64,000 nucleotides of DNA from Blastococcus_B deserti (GCF_042682525.1 NZ_JBHUHP010000001.1:620001-684000), one strand, 5' to 3'; positions 1 through 7,858 are shown, numbered from the stretch's first letter. Numbers and translations are program-made. The notes: generated by a model from the letters alone, not told the origin.

Positions 1-326
1 GGCCGGGCGGCGCGGCGCCGCTCGGACTCCAGCTGGAGGCTCAGCCGCCGCACCTCCCGGTCGAGGGAGCCGATCTGGGCGCGCAGCCGGCTGATGTCAC
101 TGCCGGCGGGCAGGTTCAGCAGGTGCCAGGCGCGCGCCGACAGCTCCTGGACCGAACGGCCGGCCAGGTTCCGCGCCCGGCGGGCAAGAGCCGTGCCGAC
201 GGAGAAGTACGGGGTGCGCACCAGCTCCTCGGCGCGCGGGGCGATGGCCCGCTCCGCCGCGTCGAAGGCCTGGCGCCACAGGGGTGGCGGCGGCGCCGGC
301 TTCCGCGGGCCGGTGGGGGGTGTCAC
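1..326 (-). CDS. Phasin/PhaE-like protein (partial, 3' end outside window)
   Basis: Reading leftward from a GTG at 326 gives an open frame of 108 codons that leaves the window without a stop. After a Pro-rich start it contains WRQAFDAAERAIAPRAEEL, then a helical stretch with the segment LNLPAGSDISRLRAQI, and ends in a charged coiled coil (SLDREVRRLSLQLESERRR). A 'hinge' of the type LPxxSDIxRLxxQI followed by a coiled coil is typical of phasins and of the PhaE subunit of PHA synthase. The GTG overlaps the stop of the preceding mini-ORF (GTGA), so the two are probably translationally coupled. A role on polyhydroxyalkanoate granules is inferred from this motif alone; without the C-terminus the family is only a likely guess. 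Confidence 0.55.
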   Translation of the reverse strand, partial: MTPPTGPRKPAPPPPLWRQAFDAAERAIAPRAEELVRTPYFSVGTALARRARNLAGRSVQELSARAWHLLNLPAGSDISRLRAQIGSLDREVRRLSLQLESERRRAAR

Positions 327-469
327 CGCTGCCCCACCTGCTCGGGCACCTGCACGGCGCGGCGGAGGATCTCCACGGTGAGCCTCAGCACGGCGTCGTC
401 CATCCTCAGCGCAGGGTGGTGCGGGTGCTCCGCGGCGGGGTCGAGCAGGTTCTGCGCGAGGTCGGTCAC
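323..469 (-). CDS. 48-aa ORF resembling the N-terminus of an acyl-CoA ligase
   Basis: A GTG at 469 follows a good ribosome binding site (GGGAGGAAC, 471-480 on the complement) and opens a 48-residue frame ending in TGA at 323-325. The first residues, VTDLAQNLLDPAAEHPHHP then ALRMDDAVL, look like the first 25-30 residues of long-chain fatty acid-CoA ligases; the rest (RLTVEILRRAVQVPEQVGQR) does not. It overlaps the next gene by four bases. It may be a remnant of a ligase gene joined to a new 3' end, or a real small protein translated ahead of the phasin-like gene. No function is claimed. Confidence 0.45.
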   Translation of the reverse strand: MTDLAQNLLDPAAEHPHHPALRMDDAVLRLTVEILRRAVQVPEQVGQR

Positions 470-574
470 GGTTCCTCCCCTCGATGTCCGGGGCACCGCC
501 CTACCCGCCCGGCAGGTGACCTACCCCACGTATTGGTTACGGTCCTCGGCACCACCCGACGACAGGAGCTCCCC

Positions 575-1345
575 GTGGCAGACCGCACGATCCTCGACAT
601 GTTCCGGCTCGACGGCCGGGTGGCGATCGTGACGGGGGCGTCCTCGGGGCTCGGCGCGGTCTTCGCCCGCACGCTGGCCGAGGCGGGGGCCGACGTCGCA
701 CTCGGTGCCCGGCGGGTGGACCGGCTCGACGACACCCGGGCGGCGGTGGAGAAAGCCGGGCGCCGGGCGATCGCCGTCCGCACCGACGTCGCCGTGCCCG
801 AGGACTGCCAGGCGCTCGTCGACGCGACGGTCGCCGAGTTCGGCCGGGTGGACATCCTGGTCAACAACGCCGGGATCGGCACCGCGGTGCCCGCCACCCG
901 CGAGACGCCCGACCAGTTCCGCCAGGTCATCGACGTCAACCTCAACGGCTGCTACTGGATGGCGCAGGCGTGCGGGCGGGTGATGCAGCCGGGCAGCTCG
1001 ATCATCAACATCTCGAGCATCCTGGGGCTGACGACGGCGGGGCTGCCCCAGGCGGCGTACGCCGCCAGCAAGGCCGGCCTCATCGGGCTGACGCGGGACC
1101 TCGCGCAGCAGTGGACCGGCCGCAAGGGCATCCGGGTGAACGCGCTCGCGCCGGGGTTCTTCACCTCCGAGATGACCGACCAGTACCCCGAGGGCTACCT
1201 GGAGTCGCAGATGCCCCGGGTGCTGGCCGGACGCAAGGGCGATCCCGAGGAGCTGGCCGCCGCGCTGATCTTCCTGGCCAGCGACGCCGGCGGATACGTG
1301 ACCGGCACGACCCTCCCGGTCGAGGGCGGGATGCTGACCAGCTGA
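575..1345 (+). CDS. SDR family NAD(P)-dependent oxidoreductase
   Basis: This 256-residue protein is a classical short-chain dehydrogenase/reductase. The cofactor loop TGASSGLG is at residues 20-27, the NNAG motif at 97-100, and the catalytic Ser147/148, Tyr162 and Lys166 are all present (the last two in YAASK). The Arg pair after the second strand (GARRVDR) favours NADP(H) over NAD(H). The C-terminus ends in the usual GTTLPVEGG. The substrate cannot be read from sequence; 3-oxoacyl-ACP/CoA reductase-like activity is typical of the group. The GTG at 575 was chosen because an AGGAG lies 5-10 bases upstream and the SDR fold begins within 15 residues; the longer open frame to 284 is not conserved-looking. 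Confidence 0.9.
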   Translation: MADRTILDMFRLDGRVAIVTGASSGLGAVFARTLAEAGADVALGARRVDRLDDTRAAVEKAGRRAIAVRTDVAVPEDCQALVDATVAEFGRVDILVNNAGIGTAVPATRETPDQFRQVIDVNLNGCYWMAQACGRVMQPGSSIINISSILGLTTAGLPQAAYAASKAGLIGLTRDLAQQWTGRKGIRVNALAPGFFTSEMTDQYPEGYLESQMPRVLAGRKGDPEELAAALIFLASDAGGYVTGTTLPVEGGMLTS

Positions 1346-1374
1346 GACCCCGCCTCCACCCGTCCACCCCGCCC

Positions 1375-1710
1375 TCAGCCGGCTCGCCGCACCAGCGCGC
1401 TGACGCGGTCGAGGATCTCCGGCCACACCTCCCGCGGGAGGTCGTGCCCATGCCTTCCACGACGAGCAGTTCGGCGCCGGGGATCGCGGCCGCGGCGGCG
1501 CGGCCGCCGCTGACGTTGACGAGCGCGTCCTCGGCCCCGTGGATCACCAGCGTCGGCACGGACACCGCCGCCAGATCCTTCGTGCGGTCGGGGGTGGTCA
1601 GGACGGCGGCGAGCTGGCGGGCGACGCCGGCCGGGTCGTGGGCCCGGTCGAACGACAGGCCCGCCCGCTCCCGGTCCGGGAAGGCGGGCGACCTGCCCGT
1701 GGTGGTCGGC
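1375..1710 (-). pseudogene. Alpha/beta hydrolase, decayed C-terminal remnant
   Basis: Read on the minus strand from about 1700, the frame gives GRSPAFPDRERAGLSFDRAH, then DPAGVARQLAAVL, then VPTLVIHGAEDALV, and ends in LLVVEGMG. This is the cap-to-C-terminal part of an alpha/beta hydrolase, including the strand with the acid residue (HGAED). At about 1447 one base is missing: restoring it gives GMGHDLPREVWPEILDRV then SALVRRAG and a stop at 1375-1377, so the catalytic His (GMGHDLP) is lost in the present frame. The N-terminal half with the nucleophile elbow is absent, and similarity stops where the promoter region of the divergent ohrR gene begins. Both the truncation and the frameshift argue for a pseudogene. 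Confidence 0.75.
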
Positions 1711-1738
1711 GGCCCGACGCTCGGGGCGCCACGGGTCC

Positions 1739-1744
1739 TACGCT
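1739..1744 (+). promoter_or_regulatory. Predicted -10 box of ohrR, leaderless layout
   Basis: TACGCT ends 6 bases before the GTG at 1751 and there is no purine-rich ribosome binding site between them. Transcription would begin at or next to the start codon. The same TACGCT-N6-GTG layout precedes argS. Confidence 0.4.
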
Positions 1745-1750
1745 CGAGGC

Positions 1751-2266
1751 GTGACGACCGGTGAGACGACGCCCCGGCCTGCCCTCGCGTCGGAGGACAT
1801 GCTGGCCCTGGAGCGGCAGGTGTGCTTCGCGTTGTCGGTGGCCGCCCGCAACGTGGTGGCCGTCTACCGCCCCGTCCTGGAGCCCATGGGCCTGACCCAC
1901 CCGCAGTACCTGGTCATGCTGGCGCTGTGGCAGCACGGGCCGCTGTCGGTCAAGGAGCTGTCCGGCCTGTTGCAGCTGGACCCCGGCACGCTCTCGCCGC
2001 TGCTCAAGCGGCTCGAGGCCGCCGGCCTGCTGCGCCGGGAGCGGGATCCCAGGGATCAGCGCCACCTGGCGCTCGCCCTGACGGAGAAGGGCACGGCGCT
2101 GCGCGAGCAGGCCGAGAAGATCCCCGCCGGCATCGTGGAGCGCCTGGGCATGCCGATCGACGAACTGACGAGCCTGCACGGCGCGCTGACCCGGGTCATC
2201 GCCGCCTCCCAGCGCGCGCTCGGCGGCCCGGAGCAGGACGCGGGCCCGGAGACGACGGTCGCCTGA
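1751..2266 (+). CDS. ohrR: OhrR-type MarR family organic peroxide sensor (1-Cys)
   Basis: This 171-residue winged-helix regulator carries the OhrR signature LERQVCFALSVAAR, with the peroxide-sensing Cys25, and the partner tyrosines Tyr39 (VYRP) and Tyr53 (PQYLVML). The DNA-reading part is VKELSGLLQLDPGTLSPLLK followed by RLEAAGLL and the wing. No second cysteine is present, so it should be of the 1-Cys type (as in Bacillus subtilis), where a small thiol completes the oxidation. Members of this family repress a peroxidase gene, ohr, until Cys is oxidised. No ohr is found next to it here, so the target must be elsewhere or be the following gene. The start is a GTG with a -10-like box directly upstream. 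Confidence 0.85.
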   Translation: MTTGETTPRPALASEDMLALERQVCFALSVAARNVVAVYRPVLEPMGLTHPQYLVMLALWQHGPLSVKELSGLLQLDPGTLSPLLKRLEAAGLLRRERDPRDQRHLALALTEKGTALREQAEKIPAGIVERLGMPIDELTSLHGALTRVIAASQRALGGPEQDAGPETTVA

Positions 2267-2290
2267 GCCCGCCGACGTGATCGGGCGCCG

Positions 2291-2328
2291 CTGTTATGTC
2301 GACAACAGTTGGCCCCCCAACGCTTGGC
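2291..2328. promoter_or_regulatory. Cluster of palindromes between ohrR and the DUF5313 gene
   Basis: Three inverted repeats are packed into 38 bases: CTGTTATGTCGACAACAG (2291-2308, perfect except for two extra bases), GTTGGCCCCCCAAC (2308-2321) and CCAACGCTTGG (about 2317-2327). They look like an operator, and OhrR encoded just upstream is the obvious candidate ligand, though the sequence does not match the AT-rich OhrR box of other bacteria. If regulatory, the ATG at 2296 inside it cannot be the start of the next gene. Confidence 0.35.
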
Positions 2329-2391
2329 GTACCAGACATCTCCCGACATCATGAGGACGTGACCGTCCTCGAGCAGGAGCCCGCAGCCCCC

Positions 2392-2850
2392 ATGACCGAT
2401 CCCACCGCGGAGTCCGGCCCGCCGGCCGAGCCCGTCGTCCGCCCGGCACCGCACCGATGGGTCTGGTACGCCTTCGGGGGCAGCCTGCCCGAACGGCACC
2501 GCGGCTGGGTGCTGCACGACACCACGACCGCGACGTGGTGGCTGCGGCACATCGCCCGCATGCTCGTCCAGCTCGCCGTCCCGATCGCGCTGATCATGAT
2601 GTTCCTGCCGGCCTCCTGGGGGCTGCGCGCGGCGTGCGCGGGCGGCGGGCTGGCCCTGGCGCTCTTCTACTCCCTGGCCTACATGCCCGAGTCCACCGAG
2701 AACCGGGTGGTGAAGGCGGGGTACCCGGCGGGCACCGCCACCGCGCACCGCGAGCGCGCGGGACTGGTGCGCCAGCGCCAGGAGACCGAGCGGCGGCGGG
2801 CCGCGGCGGCCAAGCGCGCCGCCCGCTACCGCGACCGCATGGGTCGCTGA
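2392..2850 (+). CDS. DUF5313 family membrane protein
   Basis: The protein has the DUF5313 layout: a short Pro/Ala-rich start, the block WVWYAFGGSLPERHRGWVLH, a His-rich stretch (WWLRHIARM), two adjacent membrane segments (about VQLAVPIALIMMFLP and AACAGGGLALALFYSLAYM), then a conserved KAGYP motif and a basic tail of alternating Arg and Glu. The function of this actinobacterial family is unknown. I prefer ATG 2392 (152 residues) to ATG 2296 because the extra N-terminus shows no conserved look, lies in the palindromic region, and an AGGAG sits 12 bases before 2392. It follows ohrR by 125 bases and may share its control. Confidence 0.7.
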   Translation: MTDPTAESGPPAEPVVRPAPHRWVWYAFGGSLPERHRGWVLHDTTTATWWLRHIARMLVQLAVPIALIMMFLPASWGLRAACAGGGLALALFYSLAYMPESTENRVVKAGYPAGTATAHRERAGLVRQRQETERRRAAAAKRAARYRDRMGR

Positions 2851-2927
2851 CCCACCCGCACCCGGCCTGACCCGCGCGCCCCGTCGGAGCTTCGTCGGGC
2901 CCCCCGCGTGGTGATGCCCGACGACAG

Positions 2928-2976
2928 CAGAACGGCCCCGCGGGGACCCGGTACCGGGACCCGCGGGGCCGTTCTG
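2928..2976. terminator. Strong hairpin downstream of the DUF5313 gene
   Basis: A perfect 17-bp stem, CAGAACGGCCCCGCGGG at 2928-2944 paired with 2960-2976, encloses a 15-base loop that itself contains the palindrome CCCGGTACCGGG. There is no clear T-run. It lies between the + strand gene and the minus-strand tRNA and could end transcripts from both sides. Confidence 0.75.
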
Positions 2977-3011
2977 CGTCTGTTCGCCGACCGTCGGTCG
3001 GCACCGGGAAG

Positions 3012-3083
3012 TGCCCCCGGCAGGATTCGAACCTGCGCACCCGCCTCCGGAGGGCGGTGCTCTATCCCCTGAGCTACGGGGGC
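3012..3083 (-). tRNA. tRNA-Arg (anticodon CCG)
   Basis: On the minus strand the sequence folds into a full cloverleaf of 72 nt: acceptor stem GCCCCCG/CGGGGGC with discriminator A, D arm GCTC...GAGC, anticodon stem CCGCC/GGCGG with loop CTCCGGA (anticodon CCG, reading CGG codons), a 4-nt variable loop, and a T arm GCAGG-TTCGAAT-CCTGC. The CCA end is not encoded. Confidence 0.95.
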
Positions 3084-3143
3084 TCGTCGTGGTGGGGCAG
3101 CAGAGAAGCTACCAGCCACGTCCGGCGGCCCGGTGGGAGGCCC

Positions 3144-3818
3144 TCAGGGGGCCGGGAGCGGCGTTCCGCCGCGGGCCGTCAGCATCTCGCTCATCAGCGC
3201 GGTCTCCGCCGACTGGGACTCCACGATGGTCTCCGCGAGGTCACGGACCACCGCCAGCCCGGCGTGCTCGGCGGCGTACTCGGCCATCTCCTCGCCGCCC
3301 TGGTGGTGCCGGATCATCAGCCGGAGGAACTCGACGTCGAACGCGCTGCCGGACAGGCTCCGCAGCTCGGCGAGTTCCTCCTCGGTCGCCATGCCCGGCA
3401 TCAGGCCGTCCATGTCCATCTCCATGTCCATCTCCACGTCCATGTCGTGCCCGCTGTGGCCACCGTCGCCCATCCACGCCATGGGCTGCCCGCCGGTGAA
3501 CGGGATGCCCCAGAGGGAGAGCCAGCCCTGCATCCGGCCGGTCTGGTTGGTCTGGGTCGCCGAGATGTCGAAGGCCAGCCCCCGGACGGCCGGGTCCTCG
3601 CTCCGGTCGAGCGCGAGGTTGGCCATCTCCACGCCCTGCAGGTGGTGGCGCGCCATGTCACGCGAGAAGCCGGCGTCCACCGTCTCGGCCGTCGGGACCT
3701 CGGCGCGGCCGAGACCCAGGGCCACGGCGAGACCCCCGCCCACGAGCACGAGGCCGACGGCGATGACCGCGATCAGCACCGTCCGCAGCCGGCTCCCGCG
3801 GTCGACGGGATCGCTCAT
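3144..3818 (-). CDS. DUF305 family protein, membrane-anchored, Met/Asp-rich
   Basis: This 224-residue protein has an N-terminal membrane anchor (LRTVLIAVIAVGLVLVGGGL) and two ferritin-like His-His motifs typical of DUF305: MARHHLQGVEMANLAL and IRHHQGGEEMAEYAAEH. Between them is a low-complexity stretch rich in His, Met and Asp (GHSGHDMDVEMDMEMDMDG). DUF305 proteins are extracytoplasmic four-helix proteins often found with copper genes; metal binding is suggested by these residues but not proven. The ATG overlaps the stop of the DUF3105 gene by four bases (ATGA), so the two form a coupled pair. Confidence 0.85.
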   Translation of the reverse strand: MSDPVDRGSRLRTVLIAVIAVGLVLVGGGLAVALGLGRAEVPTAETVDAGFSRDMARHHLQGVEMANLALDRSEDPAVRGLAFDISATQTNQTGRMQGWLSLWGIPFTGGQPMAWMGDGGHSGHDMDVEMDMEMDMDGLMPGMATEEELAELRSLSGSAFDVEFLRLMIRHHQGGEEMAEYAAEHAGLAVVRDLAETIVESQSAETALMSEMLTARGGTPLPAP

Positions 3819-4546
3819 GACGCGGCGGGGTCGGCCACCACCGGGTTCGCGGCGAAGGCCGGGTTCTCGCAGCTCGCCCCGGGTTCGGGGGTGAACTCGC
3901 TGTTGAACGTGAGGAAGTCGGCGAACTGCTGCAGCCGCACGTCGTCGGCGCTGTCGACCTTCAGCTGGTGGCCCCAGGACTGGATGCTGATCGGTGAGTC
4001 GAGGCCCTCGTACGGCGAGAGCATCCGGCCGGGCTCGCCCTCGACGAGTTCGGCCAGCGTGGCGATCTCCTCCTCGGACAGCGCCTCGGGGTCGTAGGTG
4101 ATCCAGACGGCGCCGTGCTCGAGGCTGTGGACCGCGTTCTCGTGCCGGATGTCGACGTCGTAGACCGTGCCCGTGCAGTCGGCCCAGTCCGGCGGCGGGG
4201 CGTGCGGACCACCGACGGGCGGCGACTCGGTGTAGTCCACCGGGGTCGTCACGTGCTCCTGGCCGGCCGGGTAGTCGAACGTCTGGACGCCGTCGATCTC
4301 GTCGACCGCCTCGACCTCGTTCTCGTTGGACCGGTTGACCTGGACCACCGCGTAGGTGATGACGGCGGCCGCGAACACGACCACGGCCAGTGCCGCGGCG
4401 ATGAGGCCCCAGGGCCGCTGCGGTGCGACGACGTTGGCGGGCGGCCGGGTGCGCCCGCCCTTGCCGCCCGAGCTGCTCCTCCCGGCTGAACCGCTCTTCC
4501 CGGCAGCCCGGCTGCTTCCGCTCGCGGGCGTGCGGTTCCTGGCCAA
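3815..4546 (-). CDS. DUF3105 family membrane-anchored protein
   Basis: The 243-residue product has a Ser/Gly/Arg-rich cytoplasmic start, one membrane segment (LIAAALAVVVFAAAVITYAV) and an extracytoplasmic DUF3105 domain with the motifs PPVGGPHAPPP.W..C and NAVHSLEHGAVWITYDP. The conserved His residues and Cys are all present. The biochemical role of DUF3105 is unknown. It is the first gene of a pair with DUF305, a common actinobacterial arrangement. The start is TTG at 4546, supported by GAGGAG a few bases upstream; no ATG or GTG fits. Confidence 0.85.
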   Translation of the reverse strand: MARNRTPASGSSRAAGKSGSAGRSSSGGKGGRTRPPANVVAPQRPWGLIAAALAVVVFAAAVITYAVVQVNRSNENEVEAVDEIDGVQTFDYPAGQEHVTTPVDYTESPPVGGPHAPPPDWADCTGTVYDVDIRHENAVHSLEHGAVWITYDPEALSEEEIATLAELVEGEPGRMLSPYEGLDSPISIQSWGHQLKVDSADDVRLQQFADFLTFNSEFTPEPGASCENPAFAANPVVADPAAS

Positions 4547-4694
4547 GGCCTCTCCTCGATGCTGGGTGCTGGGGTAGGGGGCGGGACGCCGACGGCCCGT
4601 CGCCGAGCGAGTCTAGGTCGGCTCCCTGGGTGATCCCTGGGAGCACGGGACTCCTGGGGCGAGGCGGGCCGGCGGGGCCACCGCGCCCGGTCAG

Positions 4695-4700
4695 TACGCT
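4695..4700 (+). promoter_or_regulatory. Predicted -10 box of the argS operon, leaderless layout
   Basis: TACGCT is followed after 6 bases by the GTG start at 4707, with no ribosome binding site between. The transcription start should coincide with the start codon. Confidence 0.45.
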
Positions 4701-4706
4701 CGTCCG

Positions 4707-6368
4707 GTGACACCAGAGCAGTTGCGGAACGTCGTCCGGACCGCCGTGGCCGCGGCCGTCGACCGCGGCGCGCTCGCGGTCGAGGTGCCCGAGGACGTTC
4801 TCGTCGAGCGACCGAAGAACCGGGCGCACGGCGACTACGCCACCAACGTCGCCCTCCGGCTGGCCAAGGCCGCCGGGCGGCCGCCGCGCGAGGTCGCCGA
4901 TCTGCTCGCCACCGATCTCGCCGCCCAGCCGGGGATCGCCGCCGTCGACGTGGCCGGCCCCGGCTTCCTCAACATCACCCTCGCCGAGGGTGCGCTCGGG
5001 CAGATCGCCGTGCAGGCCGTGACGGCCGGCGCCGGGTACGGGCGCACCGCCGTCCTGGCGGGGCAGAAGCTCAACCTCGAGTTCGTCTCGGCCAACCCGA
5101 CCGGACCGGTGCACATCGGCGGCAGCCGCTGGGCCGCGGTCGGCGACGCCATCGGGCGCCTGCTGGAGGCCAGCGGCGCCGACGTGACCCGTGAGTACTA
5201 CATCAACGACGCCGGCGCCCAGATCGACCGCTTCGCCCGCAGCCTCCAGGCGGCGGCGAACGGGCAGCCGGTGCCCGAGGACGGTTACGGCGGCACCTAC
5301 ATCGCCGACATCGCCGCCTCGGTCGTCGCCGAGGTGCCCGACGTGCGCGAGCGGGACGACGACGAGCAGCGGCAGGTCTTCCGCGACCGCGGTGTCGCGC
5401 TGATGCTCGCCGAGATCCGCCGTTCGATGGAGGACTTCGGCGTCGACTTCGACGTCTGGTTCAGCGAGCAGTCGCTGTACGAGACGGGCGCGGTGGAGAA
5501 GGCGCTGGCCCGGCTCCGCGAGCAGGGGCACGTCTACGAGTCCGACGGTGCCGTCTGGCTCCGGACGACGGACTTCGGCGACGACAAGGACCGGGTCCTG
5601 GTCAAGGCCGACGGCGAGACGACCTACTTCGCCTCCGACTGCGCGTACTACCTCGACAAGCGCGCCCGCGGCTTCGACCGGGTGGTGATCATGCTCGGCG
5701 CCGACCACTCCGGCTACGTCGGCCGGTACAAGGCGCTCGTCGCCGCCACCGGTGACGACCCCGGGGAGCACCTCGAGATCCTCATCGGCCAGCTGGTCAA
5801 CCTGCTCCGGGCCGGGGAGCCGGTCCGGATGAGCAAGCGAGCCGGCACGATCGTGCTGCTCGCGGACCTGGTCGATGCGATCGGCGTGGACGCCGCCCGC
5901 TACGCCCTCGCGCGGGCGTCGGTCGACCAGCAGATCGACATCGACGTCGACCTGTGGAGCCGGCGCACCAACGACAACCCGGTCTTCTACGTGCAGTACG
6001 CGCACGCCCGGATCTCCTCCGTCCTGCGCAACGCCGCCGACCTGGGCCTCGCCCTCGGAGGGGCCGGCGACGTCGACGTGGGCCTGCTGGCGCACGAGCG
6101 CGAGAGCGACCTGCTGCGGGCGATCGGCGAGTTCCCCCGCGTGCTGAGCGCCGCGGCCGAGCTGCGGGCGCCGCACCGGGTGGCGCGGTACCTGGAGGAG
6201 CTGGCCGGCACATACCACCGCTTCTACGACACCTGCCGGGTCCTGCCCCGCGGCGACGAGGAGCCGACGGCCCTCAACACCGCGCGGCTGTGGTTGTGCG
6301 CAGCCACCGCCACGGTGCTGCGCAACGGGCTGGACGTGCTCGGCGTGTCCGCACCGGAGCGGATGTGA
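4707..6368 (+). CDS. argS: Arginyl-tRNA synthetase
   Basis: This class I aminoacyl-tRNA synthetase charges tRNA-Arg with arginine. The N-terminal domain with the ArgRS-type sequence VERPKNRAHGDYATNVALRL is followed by the HIGH-type site ANPTGPVHIGGSR near residue 130, the KMSKS-type loop RMSKRAGTIV near 373, and the C-terminal anticodon-binding domain ending in ALNTARLWLCAATATVLRNG. Length (553) is normal for the family. It heads a five-gene block with lysA, hom, thrC and thrB, in which each stop overlaps the next start. ArgS next to lysA is the classic actinobacterial order. Confidence 0.98.
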   Translation: MTPEQLRNVVRTAVAAAVDRGALAVEVPEDVLVERPKNRAHGDYATNVALRLAKAAGRPPREVADLLATDLAAQPGIAAVDVAGPGFLNITLAEGALGQIAVQAVTAGAGYGRTAVLAGQKLNLEFVSANPTGPVHIGGSRWAAVGDAIGRLLEASGADVTREYYINDAGAQIDRFARSLQAAANGQPVPEDGYGGTYIADIAASVVAEVPDVRERDDDEQRQVFRDRGVALMLAEIRRSMEDFGVDFDVWFSEQSLYETGAVEKALARLREQGHVYESDGAVWLRTTDFGDDKDRVLVKADGETTYFASDCAYYLDKRARGFDRVVIMLGADHSGYVGRYKALVAATGDDPGEHLEILIGQLVNLLRAGEPVRMSKRAGTIVLLADLVDAIGVDAARYALARASVDQQIDIDVDLWSRRTNDNPVFYVQYAHARISSVLRNAADLGLALGGAGDVDVGLLAHERESDLLRAIGEFPRVLSAAAELRAPHRVARYLEELAGTYHRFYDTCRVLPRGDEEPTALNTARLWLCAATATVLRNGLDVLGVSAPERM

Positions 6369-7858
6369 GGGCGCACCCGGCGGGTCCGCTGCACGGGAAC
6401 ATCTCGCCACCGACGGCCGCGGGCCCGCCGCCGGCGGAGCTGGGCGCCCTCGATCCCCACGTCTGGCCGCGGTCGGCCGAGCGGATCGACGGCGAGCTGC
6501 ACCTGGGCGGGCGTCCGGTGACGGAGCTGGCCCGCGAGCACGGCACCCCGTTGTTCGTCCTGGACGAGGGCGACTTCCGCGGCCGGGCGGCGGACTTCGC
6601 GAGCGCGTTCTCCGACGCGGACGTGCACTACGCCTCCAAGGCGTTCCTCTGCGGGCAGGTGGCCCGCTGGATCGCCGACGACGGCCTGCACCTCGACGCG
6701 TGCAGCGGCAACGAGCTGTCCCTGGCGCTGGCCGCCGGCTTTCCCGCCGAGCGGATAGCCCTGCACGGCAACAACAAGTCCCTGGTCGAGCTGCGGCTGG
6801 CCGTGGACGCCGGCATCGGGCGCGTCGTCGTCGACTCCTTCGACGAGATCGACCGGCTGGTGCCGCTGGCCGCCGCGCGGGTCGCCGCCGGTGGCAGCCC
6901 GGTCCCGGTGCTGATCCGCGCGACCGTCGGCATCGAGGCCCACACCCACGAGTTCATCGCCACCGCGCACGAGGACCAGAAGTTCGGCTTCTCGCTGGCG
7001 ACCGGCGACGCACTGACCGCCGCCGTGCGCGTGATCCGCGAGCCGGCCCTGCACCTGGCCGGCCTGCACAGCCACATCGGCTCGCAGATCTTCGACACCG
7101 CCGGGTTCGAGGCGGCGGCGCACCGGGTGGTCGGCCTGCTGGGTCAGGTGCACCAGGCGACGGGGGAGATGCTCGGCGAGCTCAACCTCGGCGGCGGCTT
7201 CGGCATCGCCTACCTCCCCGAGGACGACCCCGTCAGCCCGCACGACGTCGCGGGCAGGCTCCGCGCGGTCATCGCTGCGGAGTGCGCCCAGCTGGGCCTG
7301 CACGTGCCGCGTCTGGCGGTGGAGCCCGGCCGGGCCATCGCCGGGCCGGGAACCGTGACGATCTACGAGATCGGCACCATCAAGCCGGTGCGCCTGGGCG
7401 CCAGCGGCACGCCGGGCGCACCCCTGGTGCGCAACTACGTCTCGGTCGACGGCGGGATGAGCGACAACATCCGCACCGCCCTCTACGACGCGGCCTACAC
7501 CTGCGTCCTGGCCAACCGCACCTCCCAGGCCCCTCCGGCCCTGTGCCGCGTGGTCGGCAAGCACTGCGAGAGCGGCGACATCCTCGTCCGCGACCTGTGG
7601 CTGCCCTCGGACGTGCAGGCGGGGGACCTCCTGGCCGTCGCCGCCACCGGCGCCTACTGCTGGTCGATGGCCAGCAACTACAACTACCTGCTCAAGCCGC
7701 CCGTGGTCGCCGTGCGGGACGGTGCGGCCACCGAGATCGTCCGCCGTCAGACACTGTCGGACGTGTTCGCCCTCGACGCCGTCCTCGCCGGGACGCCGGC
7801 CCCCTCCCCGGCGCCGTCCCAGCCGGCGCCCGAGCATCCCGTGGGAGCCCGCTCGTGA
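6365..7858 (+). CDS. lysA: Diaminopimelate decarboxylase
   Basis: LysA removes CO2 from meso-diaminopimelate to make L-lysine, using pyridoxal phosphate. The PLP lysine is in VHYASKAFLC (about residue 89), the phosphate-binding glycines in LNLGGGFGIAY, and the substrate-site residues in SGDILVRD (CESGD) and in the C-terminal GAYCWSMASNYNYL. The product has 497 residues with a Pro-rich tail. The GTG at 6365 overlaps the argS stop (GTGA), and the longer frame upstream is just argS read in another frame. Confidence 0.97.
   Translation: MRAHPAGPLHGNISPPTAAGPPPAELGALDPHVWPRSAERIDGELHLGGRPVTELAREHGTPLFVLDEGDFRGRAADFASAFSDADVHYASKAFLCGQVARWIADDGLHLDACSGNELSLALAAGFPAERIALHGNNKSLVELRLAVDAGIGRVVVDSFDEIDRLVPLAAARVAAGGSPVPVLIRATVGIEAHTHEFIATAHEDQKFGFSLATGDALTAAVRVIREPALHLAGLHSHIGSQIFDTAGFEAAAHRVVGLLGQVHQATGEMLGELNLGGGFGIAYLPEDDPVSPHDVAGRLRAVIAAECAQLGLHVPRLAVEPGRAIAGPGTVTIYEIGTIKPVRLGASGTPGAPLVRNYVSVDGGMSDNIRTALYDAAYTCVLANRTSQAPPALCRVVGKHCESGDILVRDLWLPSDVQAGDLLAVAATGAYCWSMASNYNYLLKPPVVAVRDGAATEIVRRQTLSDVFALDAVLAGTPAPSPAPSQPAPEHPVGARS

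Noticed and set aside
94..632. Plus-strand ORFs at the left edge
   Set aside because: They run opposite to the phasin-like gene and the mini-ORF, which have matching ribosome binding sites, an overlap and family-like motifs on the minus strand.
3012..3083. Integration site at tRNA-Arg
   Set aside because: No integrase gene and no duplicated tRNA 3' end were seen in the window.
3144..6410. 1088-residue open frame on the minus strand
   Set aside because: It is opposite to argS and continues into DUF3105/DUF305; only its last 224 residues (DUF305) are real. The rest is low-complexity Arg/Gly/Val sequence typical of GC-rich shadow frames.
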